From: a virus
Length of the DNA: 56,295 nt
Direction: 5' to 3' (one strand)
Virus record (IMG/VR): IMGVR_UViG_3300050821_007905
Coordinates: 1 to 56,295 of that record
Shown piece by piece: positions 16,524-24,441 of this stretch (its first letter is position 1; the number at the start of each line of letters is the position of its first letter). The notes under the pieces were generated by a model, which saw only the letters and a list, made by a program, of their open reading frames with translations, was not told where the DNA came from and did no database searches. Both the position numbers and the translations under genes were made by a program.

Positions 16524-17092
16524 TCCCGGTCGAGCAGCGCGCGAGCTTCGACTGCATGACAGCGTGCCTCGCCTCGATCTTCGAGGTGCCGTACGAGGAC
16601 GCGCCCGTGCTCGCCGACCCTGAGACGTGCGAGCCCGTCGACCAGTGGCTGCGCGTGATGACGCTCTGGTTGCACGATCGCGGCTTCCACCCGCAGAACT
16701 TCACGCTCACGGCCCACCAGATCGAACACCACGGCGAGTCGCCGCAGCACTCGCCCTGGCACTGGCCGACCTTCTGGATGGCAGGCGTGAAGTCGCCCCG
16801 CTACGAGGAGAACGGCGAGCCCGGGCTGCATTGCGTCGTGATGCAGGGCAACGATCTCGTCTGGGATCCGCACCCGCAACGCGAGATGGGGCACCTCGGC
16901 TTCTGGGACGCGGACGTCTTCCTGCCGATCGATCCCGCGCAACTCGTCGCGCGCGCGGCGCTCGTCGATGCCGACCAGGCGGCATCGGTGGCGCACGACT
17001 TCATCTGGGATCGCGGAGTCAGCCGCGAGAAGGCGAGCGAAGCGATCTGGACGATCCACCGTGCGCTGCGACCGAGGGAGCGGACGTCGTGA
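16520..17092 (+). CDS. papain/C39-fold cysteine peptidase-like protein
   Basis: TTG start with AAGGAG five bases upstream, 190 residues. Near the N-terminus FDCMTACLASIFEVPYED has the position and surroundings of a C39/papain-like nucleophile cysteine. GLHCVVMQGNDLVWDPHPQ supplies a histidine and a following Asp that complete the expected Cys-His-Asp triad. Such phage proteins may cut peptide or isopeptide bonds or be inactive relatives. The substrate cannot be deduced from sequence. Confidence 0.6.
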   Translation: MIPVEQRASFDCMTACLASIFEVPYEDAPVLADPETCEPVDQWLRVMTLWLHDRGFHPQNFTLTAHQIEHHGESPQHSPWHWPTFWMAGVKSPRYEENGEPGLHCVVMQGNDLVWDPHPQREMGHLGFWDADVFLPIDPAQLVARAALVDADQAASVAHDFIWDRGVSREKASEAIWTIHRALRPRERTS

Positions 17093-17445
17093 CGATCGCG
17101 CCGCGCGCGAAGCCGCGCTACGTGCGCTCGGGCAACGTCATCGACGAGATCCGGACGATCGCCCAAGAGCACGGCTACGCAATCGCCGTTCACGGGTCGC
17201 TGCGCCGAGAGCGTGACATCGACCTGATCGCTGCGCCGTGGGTAAAGGACGCGCATGCGCCGCGGACGCTGATGCGGGCGATCAACAAGCTGCCGTACCT
17301 CTCGCGCGTCGTCGCGCACGACCGCGACCGGCCGAAGCCGCACGGCCGCTTCGGGTTCGTCTGGATCATCACCCACCGTGCAGCCGACTGCCCGTCGTAC
17401 GTCGACCTCTCCGTCATGCCTCGCCTGCAGGGACCGTTCGCGTGA
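17089..17445 (+). CDS. minimal nucleotidyltransferase-like protein
   Basis: GTG in GTGA overlap, 118 residues. IAVHGSLRRERDIDLIAAPW matches the core hGS...DxD signature of the polymerase beta nucleotidyltransferase fold (the two Asp in DID would bind metal), although the spacing between GS and DID is short, as in some minimal types. A third acid may be the Asp of SYVDLSV. Possible role: transfer of a nucleotide to protein, RNA or a drug. It is not paired with an obvious HEPN antitoxin-type gene. Confidence 0.55.
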   Translation: MTIAPRAKPRYVRSGNVIDEIRTIAQEHGYAIAVHGSLRRERDIDLIAAPWVKDAHAPRTLMRAINKLPYLSRVVAHDRDRPKPHGRFGFVWIITHRAADCPSYVDLSVMPRLQGPFA

Positions 17446-18284
17446 CCCGCACCTACCTGGCGAAGGAGGCGTCGCCCGAGCAGCTCTCGTGGCGCGCCCG
17501 CATCGCCGCAAGCGAGCAGCCGCTCCGCCAATCGTTCCTGGCCTGGGTCGCCGAAATCCAAGCCGCAGTCACCGACACCGCGATCGCGCATGCCATCCTC
17601 ACTCGCGGCAGCCAGGCCTTCGACCACATCATCCACGCGATCGAGTTCCAGCCCGTCCTCGGAGTCGTCGCCGGCGCCGAGGCGACACGCGAGTTCGACC
17701 GGCTCACCACCGACCTCAAGACGGCAGTCCGCTTGAGCTTCAACCTGCACGACCCGAACTTCGACCAAGCCGTCCGCGACCACCAGGCGCGCCTCGTCCG
17801 CGAGGTCACGCAGGAGACGCGGAGGGCGATCGCCAACATGATCGAGCGCGGCTACCGCAACGGCATGCACCCCTACGACGTCGCCCCGACAATCCGGGAG
17901 GCGGTCGGGCTCACGTCACGGCAGGGCCAGGCCGTGTTGAACTACGCGGACGCGCTGACGAAGAAGGGCGCGGCGCCGTCGACGGTCGCTGACAGGTCGC
18001 TCGGGTATGCGCGACGGATGCGCACGCGGCGCGCGCAGACGATCGCGCGCACCGAGACCGCCCGGGCCGCGGTGATGGGGAGGCTGCAGTCGTACGACCA
18101 GGCGGCCGCCGCCGACCTCTTCGACCCGCAGACGGCCGAACTCGAGTGGTCGTCGGTGCAGGACGACCCGAACGAGATCTGCGCGACCCTCGACGGCGAA
18201 CGCGTCCCGTACGGCGAGGACTTCGCAGAGGGATACCCGCCCGTGCATCCGATGTGCAGGTGCTCGGTGTTCCTCGTGCTCTAG
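17442..18284 (+). CDS. minor head protein, Mu gpF / SPP1 gp7 family
   Basis: GTG in GTGA overlap, 280 residues. Helical N-terminal region, then TRRAQTIARTETARAA and LEWSSVQDDPNEIC, ending with YPPVHPMCRCSVFLV. That C-terminal HPxCRC signature is the hallmark of Phage_Mu_F proteins, minor head proteins that sit with the portal inside the prohead. Its position after the portal is usual for the family; the four-gene island in between is not. Confidence 0.85.
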   Translation: MTRTYLAKEASPEQLSWRARIAASEQPLRQSFLAWVAEIQAAVTDTAIAHAILTRGSQAFDHIIHAIEFQPVLGVVAGAEATREFDRLTTDLKTAVRLSFNLHDPNFDQAVRDHQARLVREVTQETRRAIANMIERGYRNGMHPYDVAPTIREAVGLTSRQGQAVLNYADALTKKGAAPSTVADRSLGYARRMRTRRAQTIARTETARAAVMGRLQSYDQAAAADLFDPQTAELEWSSVQDDPNEICATLDGERVPYGEDFAEGYPPVHPMCRCSVFLVL

Positions 18285-18291
18285 CGGCAGC

Positions 18292-18297
18292 CGATAG
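18292..18297 (+). promoter_or_regulatory. CGATA-class late promoter (CGATAG, 9 bases to GTG 18306)
   Basis: CGATAG with nine bases between GATA and GTG at 18306, no ribosome binding site, in a 21-base gap. Confidence 0.6.
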
Positions 18298-18305
18298 TCG
18301 CACCC

Positions 18306-20261
18306 GTGGCAGGCACCCTCTACCTGATCCGGCACGGTGCCACGAAGCTCAACGAGGGCCCGAACCGCGAAGACCGGATCCGCGGCTGGCTCAACCCGCC
18401 ACTCATCCAGGCTGGGAAAGACCAGGCGGCCGCCGACGCGAAGAAGCTCGCCGACTCCGGCATCACACGCATCTACTCGAGCGACCTGCAGCGCGCGGCC
18501 GACACCGCCAAGACGATCGCTGCCGCGCTCGACGTGCCCGTCCAAGACTCGATCGACTTTCGCCCCTGGAACCTCGGCGACCTCCAAGGCGACCCGGCGA
18601 AAGAGGTGGCGTCGAAGCTCCGCTACTACGCCGAGCATCCCGACGAGAAGGTGCCGGGCGGCGAGTCGTTCAGCGACTTCACGAGTCGCTACTTGTCCGC
18701 GTTCAAGCCGCTCTACAAGCGCACCCAGGACGGGGAGACGCTCGCGATCGTCACGCACTACCGCAACGTGAAGCTCACGCAGGCCTACCTCAAGGGCGGC
18801 CAGGGGATCGATCTCGACCAGTTCTTCACCGACGACCTGAAGCCCGGCGACATCATCGCCCTCAGCGGCGGCAAGTGGACGGACGTGAAGAAGGCCGAGG
18901 CGGCGACGGTCTCGTTGCGCCGGCGCGGCTACCCCGAGCTCGTCCGCAAGGCCGATCCGGTCGCGGCCGGCATCGCCGTAAGGGCGGCGGACACGGGGCG
19001 TGTGCTGATGCTGCAGCGGTCGATCAGCGACCCCACCGATCCGGCGGCGGGCAAGTGGGAGTTCCCCGGCGGCTGCCTCGAGAACGGCGAGACGCCAGAC
19101 GACGGGGCGGTGCGTGAGTGGGAGGAAGAGACCGGCACGCAGCTCCCCGACGGCCACTACGCCGGCTGCTGGCAGAGCGGCGTCTACCACGGCTGCGTGT
19201 ACGTCATCCCGCACGAGAGCGATGTGCCGCTCAACCTCGACTCTGACGACCGCGCTGTCACGAACCCCGACGATCCCGACGGCGACGACTGCGAAGTGCT
19301 CGCATGGTGGCCACCCACGCAGGCGCGCGCGAACCCGGGACTCCGCACCGAAGTGCAAGGCGCGGACTGGACGCTGATCGCGCAGGCGGTCCCCGACGCC
19401 GTCTTCAAGGCGTCGCTTCGGAAGTACCCGGAGCTCGTCGCGAAAGACTCACCGACGTCGACCGACGTTCACGTCGACGCGCCGATGGGCGACATCTCGA
19501 GCGCCGACCTCGACGACAACGGCAAGAAGAAGCGCAAGCCGTTGAAGGTCGCCGACACCGACGTGCAGGTGCTCAAGGTCGACGACGAGAAGCGGATCGT
19601 CTACGGGATCGTCCTCGAGCCCGACGTCGAGGACTCCCAGGGCGACGTCGTCTCGAAGGAAGACGTCGAGCTCGCGGCGCACCGGTTCCTGTACCAGTCG
19701 GCGCCGATCGGGATCCAGCACGGCGCGATGGCGCCCGACAGCGTCAGGCCGGTGGAGAGCTACATCGCGCCGGCCGACTTCGAGCTCGGCGGCCAGGTCG
19801 TCAAGGCGGGCACGTGGGTGCTCGCGACGCACGTTCCCGACGAGCAGTTGTGGCAGGCCGTGAAGAAGGATGGGTTCGGGTCGTACTCGGTCGCCGGCAG
19901 CGGCAAGCGTGGTCCGCTCGAGCGAGTCACGAAGGAAGCTGCCTTGCCTTCGCCGCAGCCGATCATCCATCACACGCACGTCCACATCGACAAGGACGCG
20001 ATCCAGGTGGGCTCTCCGGTCGTTCACGCCCATCACGACATCCACGTGGCTCCGTCTCCTGCTCCGGTCGTCCACAACCACGTTGATGTGGCTGCCCCCG
20101 TTGTTCATGCCCACAGCGACGTTCACGTGCCCGAGCAGGCTGCCCCGGTCGTCAACGTCGAGAATCACGTTGAGGCGCCGAAGCCCGAGAAGGCTCCGAC
20201 GCGCACCGTCGACTTCAAGCGGAACGGGATGGGGCAGATCACCGGGGCGAAGGTGCAGTAG
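18306..20261 (+). CDS. fusion: histidine phosphatase - Nudix hydrolase - XkdF-like domain - His-rich tail
   Basis: GTG placed by the CGATA motif; 651 residues in one open frame. Residues 1-195: histidine phosphatase with LIRHGAT (His10 nucleophile), SSDLQRAADTA and IVTHYRNV. Residues about 215-345: Nudix hydrolase with FPGGCLENGETPDDGAVREW then EEETG, complete with the catalytic glutamates of the Nudix box. Residues about 425-545: VYGIVLEPDVEDSQGD, AHRFLYQSAPIG and FGSYSVAG, the pattern of the XkdF domain found next to capsid genes in PBSX-like phages. Residues 552-620: His-rich repeats. XkdF is usually linked with head assembly; two hydrolases in front of it are unexpected. Confidence 0.75.
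   Translation: MAGTLYLIRHGATKLNEGPNREDRIRGWLNPPLIQAGKDQAAADAKKLADSGITRIYSSDLQRAADTAKTIAAALDVPVQDSIDFRPWNLGDLQGDPAKEVASKLRYYAEHPDEKVPGGESFSDFTSRYLSAFKPLYKRTQDGETLAIVTHYRNVKLTQAYLKGGQGIDLDQFFTDDLKPGDIIALSGGKWTDVKKAEAATVSLRRRGYPELVRKADPVAAGIAVRAADTGRVLMLQRSISDPTDPAAGKWEFPGGCLENGETPDDGAVREWEEETGTQLPDGHYAGCWQSGVYHGCVYVIPHESDVPLNLDSDDRAVTNPDDPDGDDCEVLAWWPPTQARANPGLRTEVQGADWTLIAQAVPDAVFKASLRKYPELVAKDSPTSTDVHVDAPMGDISSADLDDNGKKKRKPLKVADTDVQVLKVDDEKRIVYGIVLEPDVEDSQGDVVSKEDVELAAHRFLYQSAPIGIQHGAMAPDSVRPVESYIAPADFELGGQVVKAGTWVLATHVPDEQLWQAVKKDGFGSYSVAGSGKRGPLERVTKEAALPSPQPIIHHTHVHIDKDAIQVGSPVVHAHHDIHVAPSPAPVVHNHVDVAAPVVHAHSDVHVPEQAAPVVNVENHVEAPKPEKAPTRTVDFKRNGMGQITGAKVQ
19963..20190 (+). repeat. His-rich protein repeats at the end of the fusion protein
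   Basis: Three to four degenerate copies of a 15-18 residue unit (variants of APVVHAHSDVHV) with many His on alternating positions, as in a beta-strand or beta-helix fibre. The DNA here uses more T-ending codons than its surroundings. Could bind metal or form an elongated stalk. Confidence 0.55.
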
Positions 20262-21574
20262 TGGCTGACGCGTACGTTGGCGTTCTTGAGTCGAGCGATC
20301 CGGCTGCGAAGCAGGTCGACAACGAGACGAACGTCATCGGCGGCGCGACGCGCTACCGGCAGCGTGTCCGCGTCTACCAGGGGGACGGGAGTGGTGATCC
20401 GACGAATCCTTGGGCGTTCCGGCTGAGCGACGGCACCCACTACATCGACCCGCGCGACCGCAACTGGACGATCGGGGAGACGGTCGCCGTAAGCGCGGCG
20501 GCGCTGCCGCTACCGACCGGTGCGTCGACCGAAACGACGCTCGCCGCCGTCAATGCGAAGCTCGGCGGCACCCTCACGGTCGACGCGTCGGGGCACACCG
20601 TGCCGGTCAGCGGCACCTTCTGGCAGGCCACTCAGCCGATCAGTCTTGCGTCGCTTCCGGCGCTCGCGCCTGGTTCTGCGGTGATCGGCCATGTGATCGT
20701 TGACAGTGCCCCGACGACGGCTGTTACAGGCACGTTTTGGCAGGCGACGCAGCCGGTGAGTCTCGCGGCGGCGGTCGATGTTTCGGATCGTTCGGCGCGT
20801 CTGGTGGGCCATGTCACGGTGGACAACGCGACACTCGCAGTGACGGAGTCGGGAACGTGGAACGTCAACGCGACCCTCGGCGCGGAGACGACGAAGGTGA
20901 TCGGCACCGTCAACCAGGGAACCTCGCCGTGGGTGGTGCAAGCCGCAGGCGACGTCGCATCCGGCGCAACCGATTCCGGCAACCCCGCCAAGATCGGAGC
21001 CGTCTACAACCAGCCCGACACGAACACCGTCAGCAACGGCCAGCGCGTCAACCTGCAAGCCGACAACCGAGGCCACCTGAAAGTCGTGCTCTGGCAGCGG
21101 GACGGCGCCAACGAGATCGGCACCGTCAACGCCATCAACGATTCGCAGACGACTTCGCTCGGCGTGTTCGGCGTGATCGCCGCCCCGATGCTCTACAACG
21201 GCACGAACCTCGACCGGCAACGCTCCGCCAGCATCGGGGACGGGGCTGGCGCGACCGGACTGGCAGCGGTTTCTTCCTACCTGAACAACGGCACGACGTT
21301 CGACCGCGCCCCCGGCGACAAGACCAACGGCGCATACGTGCAGACGAAGGCAGAGGTTGCGACCGCGGCCCTACTCGGATCGCTCCCCTCGGTGCTCAAG
21401 AGCGTGGCCGGTTACGACGGCAGCTACGTCCGCCCCCTCCGAGCCGATACCACCGGGGCGCTCGTCTCATCGAACGATCTCGTCGCCCCGCTCGCGGACA
21501 TGGTGATCGAGATGCGGATGGTGCGGCGCGGCATCGAGATCCTGATCGGCGAAGAAATCGACCCGGAGGAGTAG
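20261..21574 (+). CDS. structural protein with GTFWQATQP repeats
   Basis: GTG shares its G with the previous TAG, 437 residues. Two copies of GTFWQATQPxSLA near residues 120-175 and a related TWNVNATLG later, in Ser/Thr/Val-rich beta sequence, then QRVNLQADNRGHLKVVLW. Repeats of this kind occur in phage particle proteins of unknown place, often head fibres or decoration. The C-terminus is helical and acidic (EIRMVRRGIEILIGEE-like). Confidence 0.65.
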   Translation: MADAYVGVLESSDPAAKQVDNETNVIGGATRYRQRVRVYQGDGSGDPTNPWAFRLSDGTHYIDPRDRNWTIGETVAVSAAALPLPTGASTETTLAAVNAKLGGTLTVDASGHTVPVSGTFWQATQPISLASLPALAPGSAVIGHVIVDSAPTTAVTGTFWQATQPVSLAAAVDVSDRSARLVGHVTVDNATLAVTESGTWNVNATLGAETTKVIGTVNQGTSPWVVQAAGDVASGATDSGNPAKIGAVYNQPDTNTVSNGQRVNLQADNRGHLKVVLWQRDGANEIGTVNAINDSQTTSLGVFGVIAAPMLYNGTNLDRQRSASIGDGAGATGLAAVSSYLNNGTTFDRAPGDKTNGAYVQTKAEVATAALLGSLPSVLKSVAGYDGSYVRPLRADTTGALVSSNDLVAPLADMVIEMRMVRRGIEILIGEEIDPEE

Positions 21575-21580
21575 ACAGGC

Positions 21581-22237
21581 GTGAAGCTCGAAGCACAGGT
21601 TCTCTCCCGGTTCATCGCCAAGCAGTTCGGCCAGTCCGGCAACATTCAGCCGCGACTCACGAGCAATCAGAGCACGGCTGCCGCTCTCGTCGAGGCCCTG
21701 TTCATGGACATGAGCCGCGCGGGCCGCCGCTTCGTCGCGTCGCCAGGCGTGGTCGCGAACGCGCAAGCCCCCGTCCAAGACGTGCCGACGACCGCGGCAG
21801 CGTACGCGCTCTGGAACGGAGAGGCCGCGGGCGGCAAGACCTACGTCGTCGATGCCGTCTCGTGGTGGCAAGCATCAGGAACCGCAGGTGCAGGTGCCTC
21901 GTTGCTCGCGGGCGTCTCGAGCGTCGTCCAAGCCGCGGCCGTCGCGGCCGGCACGGGCACGGTCATCAAGTCTGCGTCCGGCTCGTCGCTCTCATCGAAG
22001 GCAACCCTTGGCGCGGCCGTCACCCTCTCCGGCGCTCCGGCGTGGATGGCCGTCTCCGGCAACCAGGAGCCCACCACGGCCGGTGTCGGATCGGGACAGC
22101 CGTTGCAGATCCTCTCCGGCCTGTTCATCGTTCCGCCCGGCTTCTGCCTCGGCCTGCATTTCCTCGCCCCGGCGGGCACCGCGTCTAAGTTCTCGGCCGC
22201 TCCGATGTGGCACGAGATCGAACTCGACCTCGAGTAG
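21581..22237 (+). CDS. probable structural protein
   Basis: GTG with GGAGGA at 21565-21570 about ten bases upstream; 218 residues. Low in charge, rich in Ala/Gly/Ser/Thr with Trp (VVDAVSWWQASG) and ending in FSAAPMWHEIELDLE, typical of particle proteins. It follows the repeat protein and probably joins it. Confidence 0.55.
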   Translation: MKLEAQVLSRFIAKQFGQSGNIQPRLTSNQSTAAALVEALFMDMSRAGRRFVASPGVVANAQAPVQDVPTTAAAYALWNGEAAGGKTYVVDAVSWWQASGTAGAGASLLAGVSSVVQAAAVAAGTGTVIKSASGSSLSSKATLGAAVTLSGAPAWMAVSGNQEPTTAGVGSGQPLQILSGLFIVPPGFCLGLHFLAPAGTASKFSAAPMWHEIELDLE

Positions 22238-22239
22238 CC

Positions 22240-22440
22240 GTGACGAACGCTCAGGCCGCCACCGTCGCGCATGACCTGATCGTTGCGGGCTACCAAGTCC
22301 ACGTCACCAGCGACAGCGGTGGAAACTGGACGGTGCTGACCCAATCGACGGACGGGTCGCTGACGAACGCCGCGACCGCGCAGGCCTTCGCAACCGCGCA
22401 CGGCGTCACCGCCGACGCTTCCCAGTTCACGCTCCTATGA
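22240..22440 (+). CDS. small structural-region protein
   Basis: GTG start, 66 residues: NAQAATVAHDLIVAGYQVHV and GGNWTVLTQSTDGSLTNAATA. A small alpha/beta pattern; overlaps the next ATG as ATGA. Unknown. Confidence 0.55.
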   Translation: MTNAQAATVAHDLIVAGYQVHVTSDSGGNWTVLTQSTDGSLTNAATAQAFATAHGVTADASQFTLL

Positions 22441-22604
22441 GCGACGAGGCGAAGCCTCCGAAGCCACCGGCGGGAGTCTTCCTCACCGTCGAGCAGGCGC
22501 AGCAGCTCCACGACTACCTCATGGAGCGGCCTTGCAAGGAAACGCTCGGCTGGGTGCTGCTGCTCCGAAACGCGCCCGCCGTCGCCCGAGCGCCCAGGCA
22601 GTAG
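22437..22604 (+). CDS. 55-residue hypothetical protein
   Basis: ATG in ATGA overlap. Proline-rich start (EAKPPKPPAG), then FLTVEQAQQLHDYLMERP. Too short for most gene callers, but overlap and codon use support it. Unknown. Confidence 0.5.
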   Translation: MSDEAKPPKPPAGVFLTVEQAQQLHDYLMERPCKETLGWVLLLRNAPAVARAPRQ

Positions 22605-22607
22605 CCG

Positions 22608-22766
22608 ATGGGACTGCTGCTCGACCTTCTGCCGCAGGAGGAGCGCGAGCACATCCTGAAGCTGCTCGCTGACGCCGGCGGCAACGGCAGCGGCCCCTAC
22701 ATCATCGACGACCTCGACGACGAAGCCGTCGCGCTGCTGCTGCTCGTCGCGCTCGAAACCGCCTAG
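22608..22766 (+). CDS. 52-residue acidic hypothetical protein
   Basis: ATG three bases after the previous stop. Leu-rich amphipathic start (MGLLLDLLPQEEREHILKLL), Gly-rich centre and acidic end (IIDDLDDEAVALLLLVALE). Unknown. Confidence 0.5.
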   Translation: MGLLLDLLPQEEREHILKLLADAGGNGSGPYIIDDLDDEAVALLLLVALETA

Positions 22767-22793
22767 CCGACAGAAAGCACACACGACGGCGGC

Positions 22794-22799
22794 CGATAG
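22794..22799 (+). promoter_or_regulatory. CGATA-class late promoter (CGATAG, 13 bases to ATG 22812)
   Basis: CGATAG ahead of the scaffold-like gene; 13 bases between GATA and ATG, so a leader of about four bases. A TTG lies at the usual nine-base distance but opens the wrong frame. Confidence 0.5.
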
Positions 22800-22811
22800 G
22801 TCGGGCCTTGA

Positions 22812-24008
22812 ATGGCTACCCGTCTCTCGGACATTCAGCCTGGGGAAGTTTCGCTCGTGAAGCGTGGTGCGAACCGGCGCCGCTTCCTGCTCGCGAAAGC
22901 CGACGGCGAGCTCGACGGTGTGATCGCCGACGTTCTCGCCGCCCCGTCCGCGCACGAGTCCGTGCTCCTCGACGCGGTACGGAAGACCGGCGGCGACGAG
23001 TCCGTCGAGAAGGCCGCAGCCGCGTTCGCTCGCGCAGGCGCGGCCCTCACGGACGCCTACGGCGACAACCTGCCCGACGAGGTCCGCAAGGCGATGGACA
23101 AGCAGACCGCCGACGACGGCGACGACCCAGACGACGGCGCGAACGGGTCCGACGACGACGAGACGATCGAGATGGCGAAAGCCGCCAACGACGTCGAGAG
23201 CCCCGTCTACAAGCGCGACGTCAGCGCCGCCGAACGGAAGCAGCTCGCTGCGAAAGGCAACGCGCTCCCCGACCTCTCCTACCCGATCGCATCCAAGGCC
23301 GACCTCGGCCCCGCGATCACCCTCGCACGATCAGGCCACGGCGACGTGACCGCAGCCAAAGCGCTGATCAAGCGTCGCGCAAAAGACCTGGGAGCCGAAG
23401 ACCAGCTCCCCGACGACTGGAACGTCAACAAGGAGGAAGGCATGACTGAGACCGCACAGGCCGTGCCGGTCAAGAAGGACGACGGCTCGTGGGATCTCAG
23501 CGCCGTCCCCGAAGATCAGCGCCCCGCCGTCGAGGCCGTCATCAAGGCCCAGGAAGACGAGCTCGCCGAGCTCCGCAAGGCAGCCGAGACCGAGGCGAGC
23601 AAGGCGGACGAGGCGATCAAGATCGCCAAGGCCGAGCAGGAGAAGCGCGAGACGCGCGAGTTCATCGCCAAGTCCGCATCGCTGCAGCACCTCGCGAAGG
23701 ACGACAGCGAGTTCGGCACCGTGCTCCGCGAGATCGCGAAGGCCGAAGAGGCCGGACACGTCTCCGAGGGCACCACCGAGAAGCTCGACACCGTCCTGAA
23801 GGCCGCCGACGAGCAGGTCTCCAAGGGCGACCTCTTCGCCGAGCAGGGCCGCGCAGGCCTCGGCGCCGGCGGTGACGCCGAGACGAAGGTCGAGGCGATC
23901 GCCAAGTCGCTCCGCGAAGCCGACTCGACGCTCACCGAAGAGCAGGCGTTCGCGAAGGCGCTCGAGCTCAACCCCGACCTGTACGCACAGATCCGGAAGG
24001 AGCAGTAG
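22812..24008 (+). CDS. capsid assembly protein with scaffold-like C-terminal half
   Basis: ATG start, 398 residues. N-terminal part: IQPGEVSLVKRGANRRRFLL, a motif common in proteins paired with XkdF or prohead genes, then an acidic low-complexity linker (DDGDDPDDGANGSDDDE). C-terminal half from about residue 211: helical, Glu/Lys/Ala-rich, free of Cys and Trp after its first residues, as in scaffold proteins. It lies just before decoration and capsid genes. No serine protease triad is clear, so cleavage activity is uncertain. Confidence 0.65.
   Translation: MATRLSDIQPGEVSLVKRGANRRRFLLAKADGELDGVIADVLAAPSAHESVLLDAVRKTGGDESVEKAAAAFARAGAALTDAYGDNLPDEVRKAMDKQTADDGDDPDDGANGSDDDETIEMAKAANDVESPVYKRDVSAAERKQLAAKGNALPDLSYPIASKADLGPAITLARSGHGDVTAAKALIKRRAKDLGAEDQLPDDWNVNKEEGMTETAQAVPVKKDDGSWDLSAVPEDQRPAVEAVIKAQEDELAELRKAAETEASKADEAIKIAKAEQEKRETREFIAKSASLQHLAKDDSEFGTVLREIAKAEEAGHVSEGTTEKLDTVLKAADEQVSKGDLFAEQGRAGLGAGGDAETKVEAIAKSLREADSTLTEEQAFAKALELNPDLYAQIRKEQ
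23442..24008 (+). CDS. nested scaffold protein from an internal start
   Basis: Inside the preceding gene and in the same frame an ATG at 23442 is preceded by AAGGAGGAAGG, one of the best ribosome binding sites of the window. Starting there gives 188 residues that are almost all helical and charged, matching a scaffold. The arrangement equals the C/Nu3 pair of lambda, where a scaffold is made from an internal start of a longer capsid-assembly gene. Whether both products are made is inference. Confidence 0.6.
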   Translation: MTETAQAVPVKKDDGSWDLSAVPEDQRPAVEAVIKAQEDELAELRKAAETEASKADEAIKIAKAEQEKRETREFIAKSASLQHLAKDDSEFGTVLREIAKAEEAGHVSEGTTEKLDTVLKAADEQVSKGDLFAEQGRAGLGAGGDAETKVEAIAKSLREADSTLTEEQAFAKALELNPDLYAQIRKEQ

Positions 24009-24010
24009 TC

Positions 24011-24418
24011 ATGGCTTACGAGATCAACGTCGGCCAGGACTTCACCTTCCCGGCGTCCGGCGACATGACGAACAACCAGTTCCTGTTCGCCGTCCTCAAC
24101 GGGTCGGGACAGGTCGCGGTCGCAGGCGCGAACGTGTCCGTGCTCGGCGTCATCCAGGACACCCCGTCCGCGTCGGGCCGCGCCGTCGACGTGCGCTGCT
24201 TCGGCGTCACGAAGGTCGTCCTCAACGGCACCGTCACCGTCAACGACAAGGTCGCCTCGGACGCGAGCGGGAAGGCTGTCAAGGCCACCGCAGCGTCGGT
24301 GTCGGCCGGCACACCTGAGCCCCTCGCCGGCTCCTATGTCGTGGGAATCGCACTGGAGTCCGGAGTCGCGGGCGACAAGCGGGCGATTCTCCTCACCCAC
24401 GCCGGCATCACCAACTAG
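24011..24418 (+). CDS. capsid decoration protein (DUF2190-like)
   Basis: ATG with AAGGAG eight bases upstream, 135 residues. Beta-rich sequence with VLGVIQDTPSASGRAVDVRC and AGSYVVGIALESGVAGD, the pattern of DUF2190 head decoration proteins that sit directly before the major capsid gene. Would bind the outside of the expanded capsid. Confidence 0.8.
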   Translation: MAYEINVGQDFTFPASGDMTNNQFLFAVLNGSGQVAVAGANVSVLGVIQDTPSASGRAVDVRCFGVTKVVLNGTVTVNDKVASDASGKAVKATAASVSAGTPEPLAGSYVVGIALESGVAGDKRAILLTHAGITN

Positions 24419-24441
24419 GCCGGAAGGAATAGGAGACCGAC

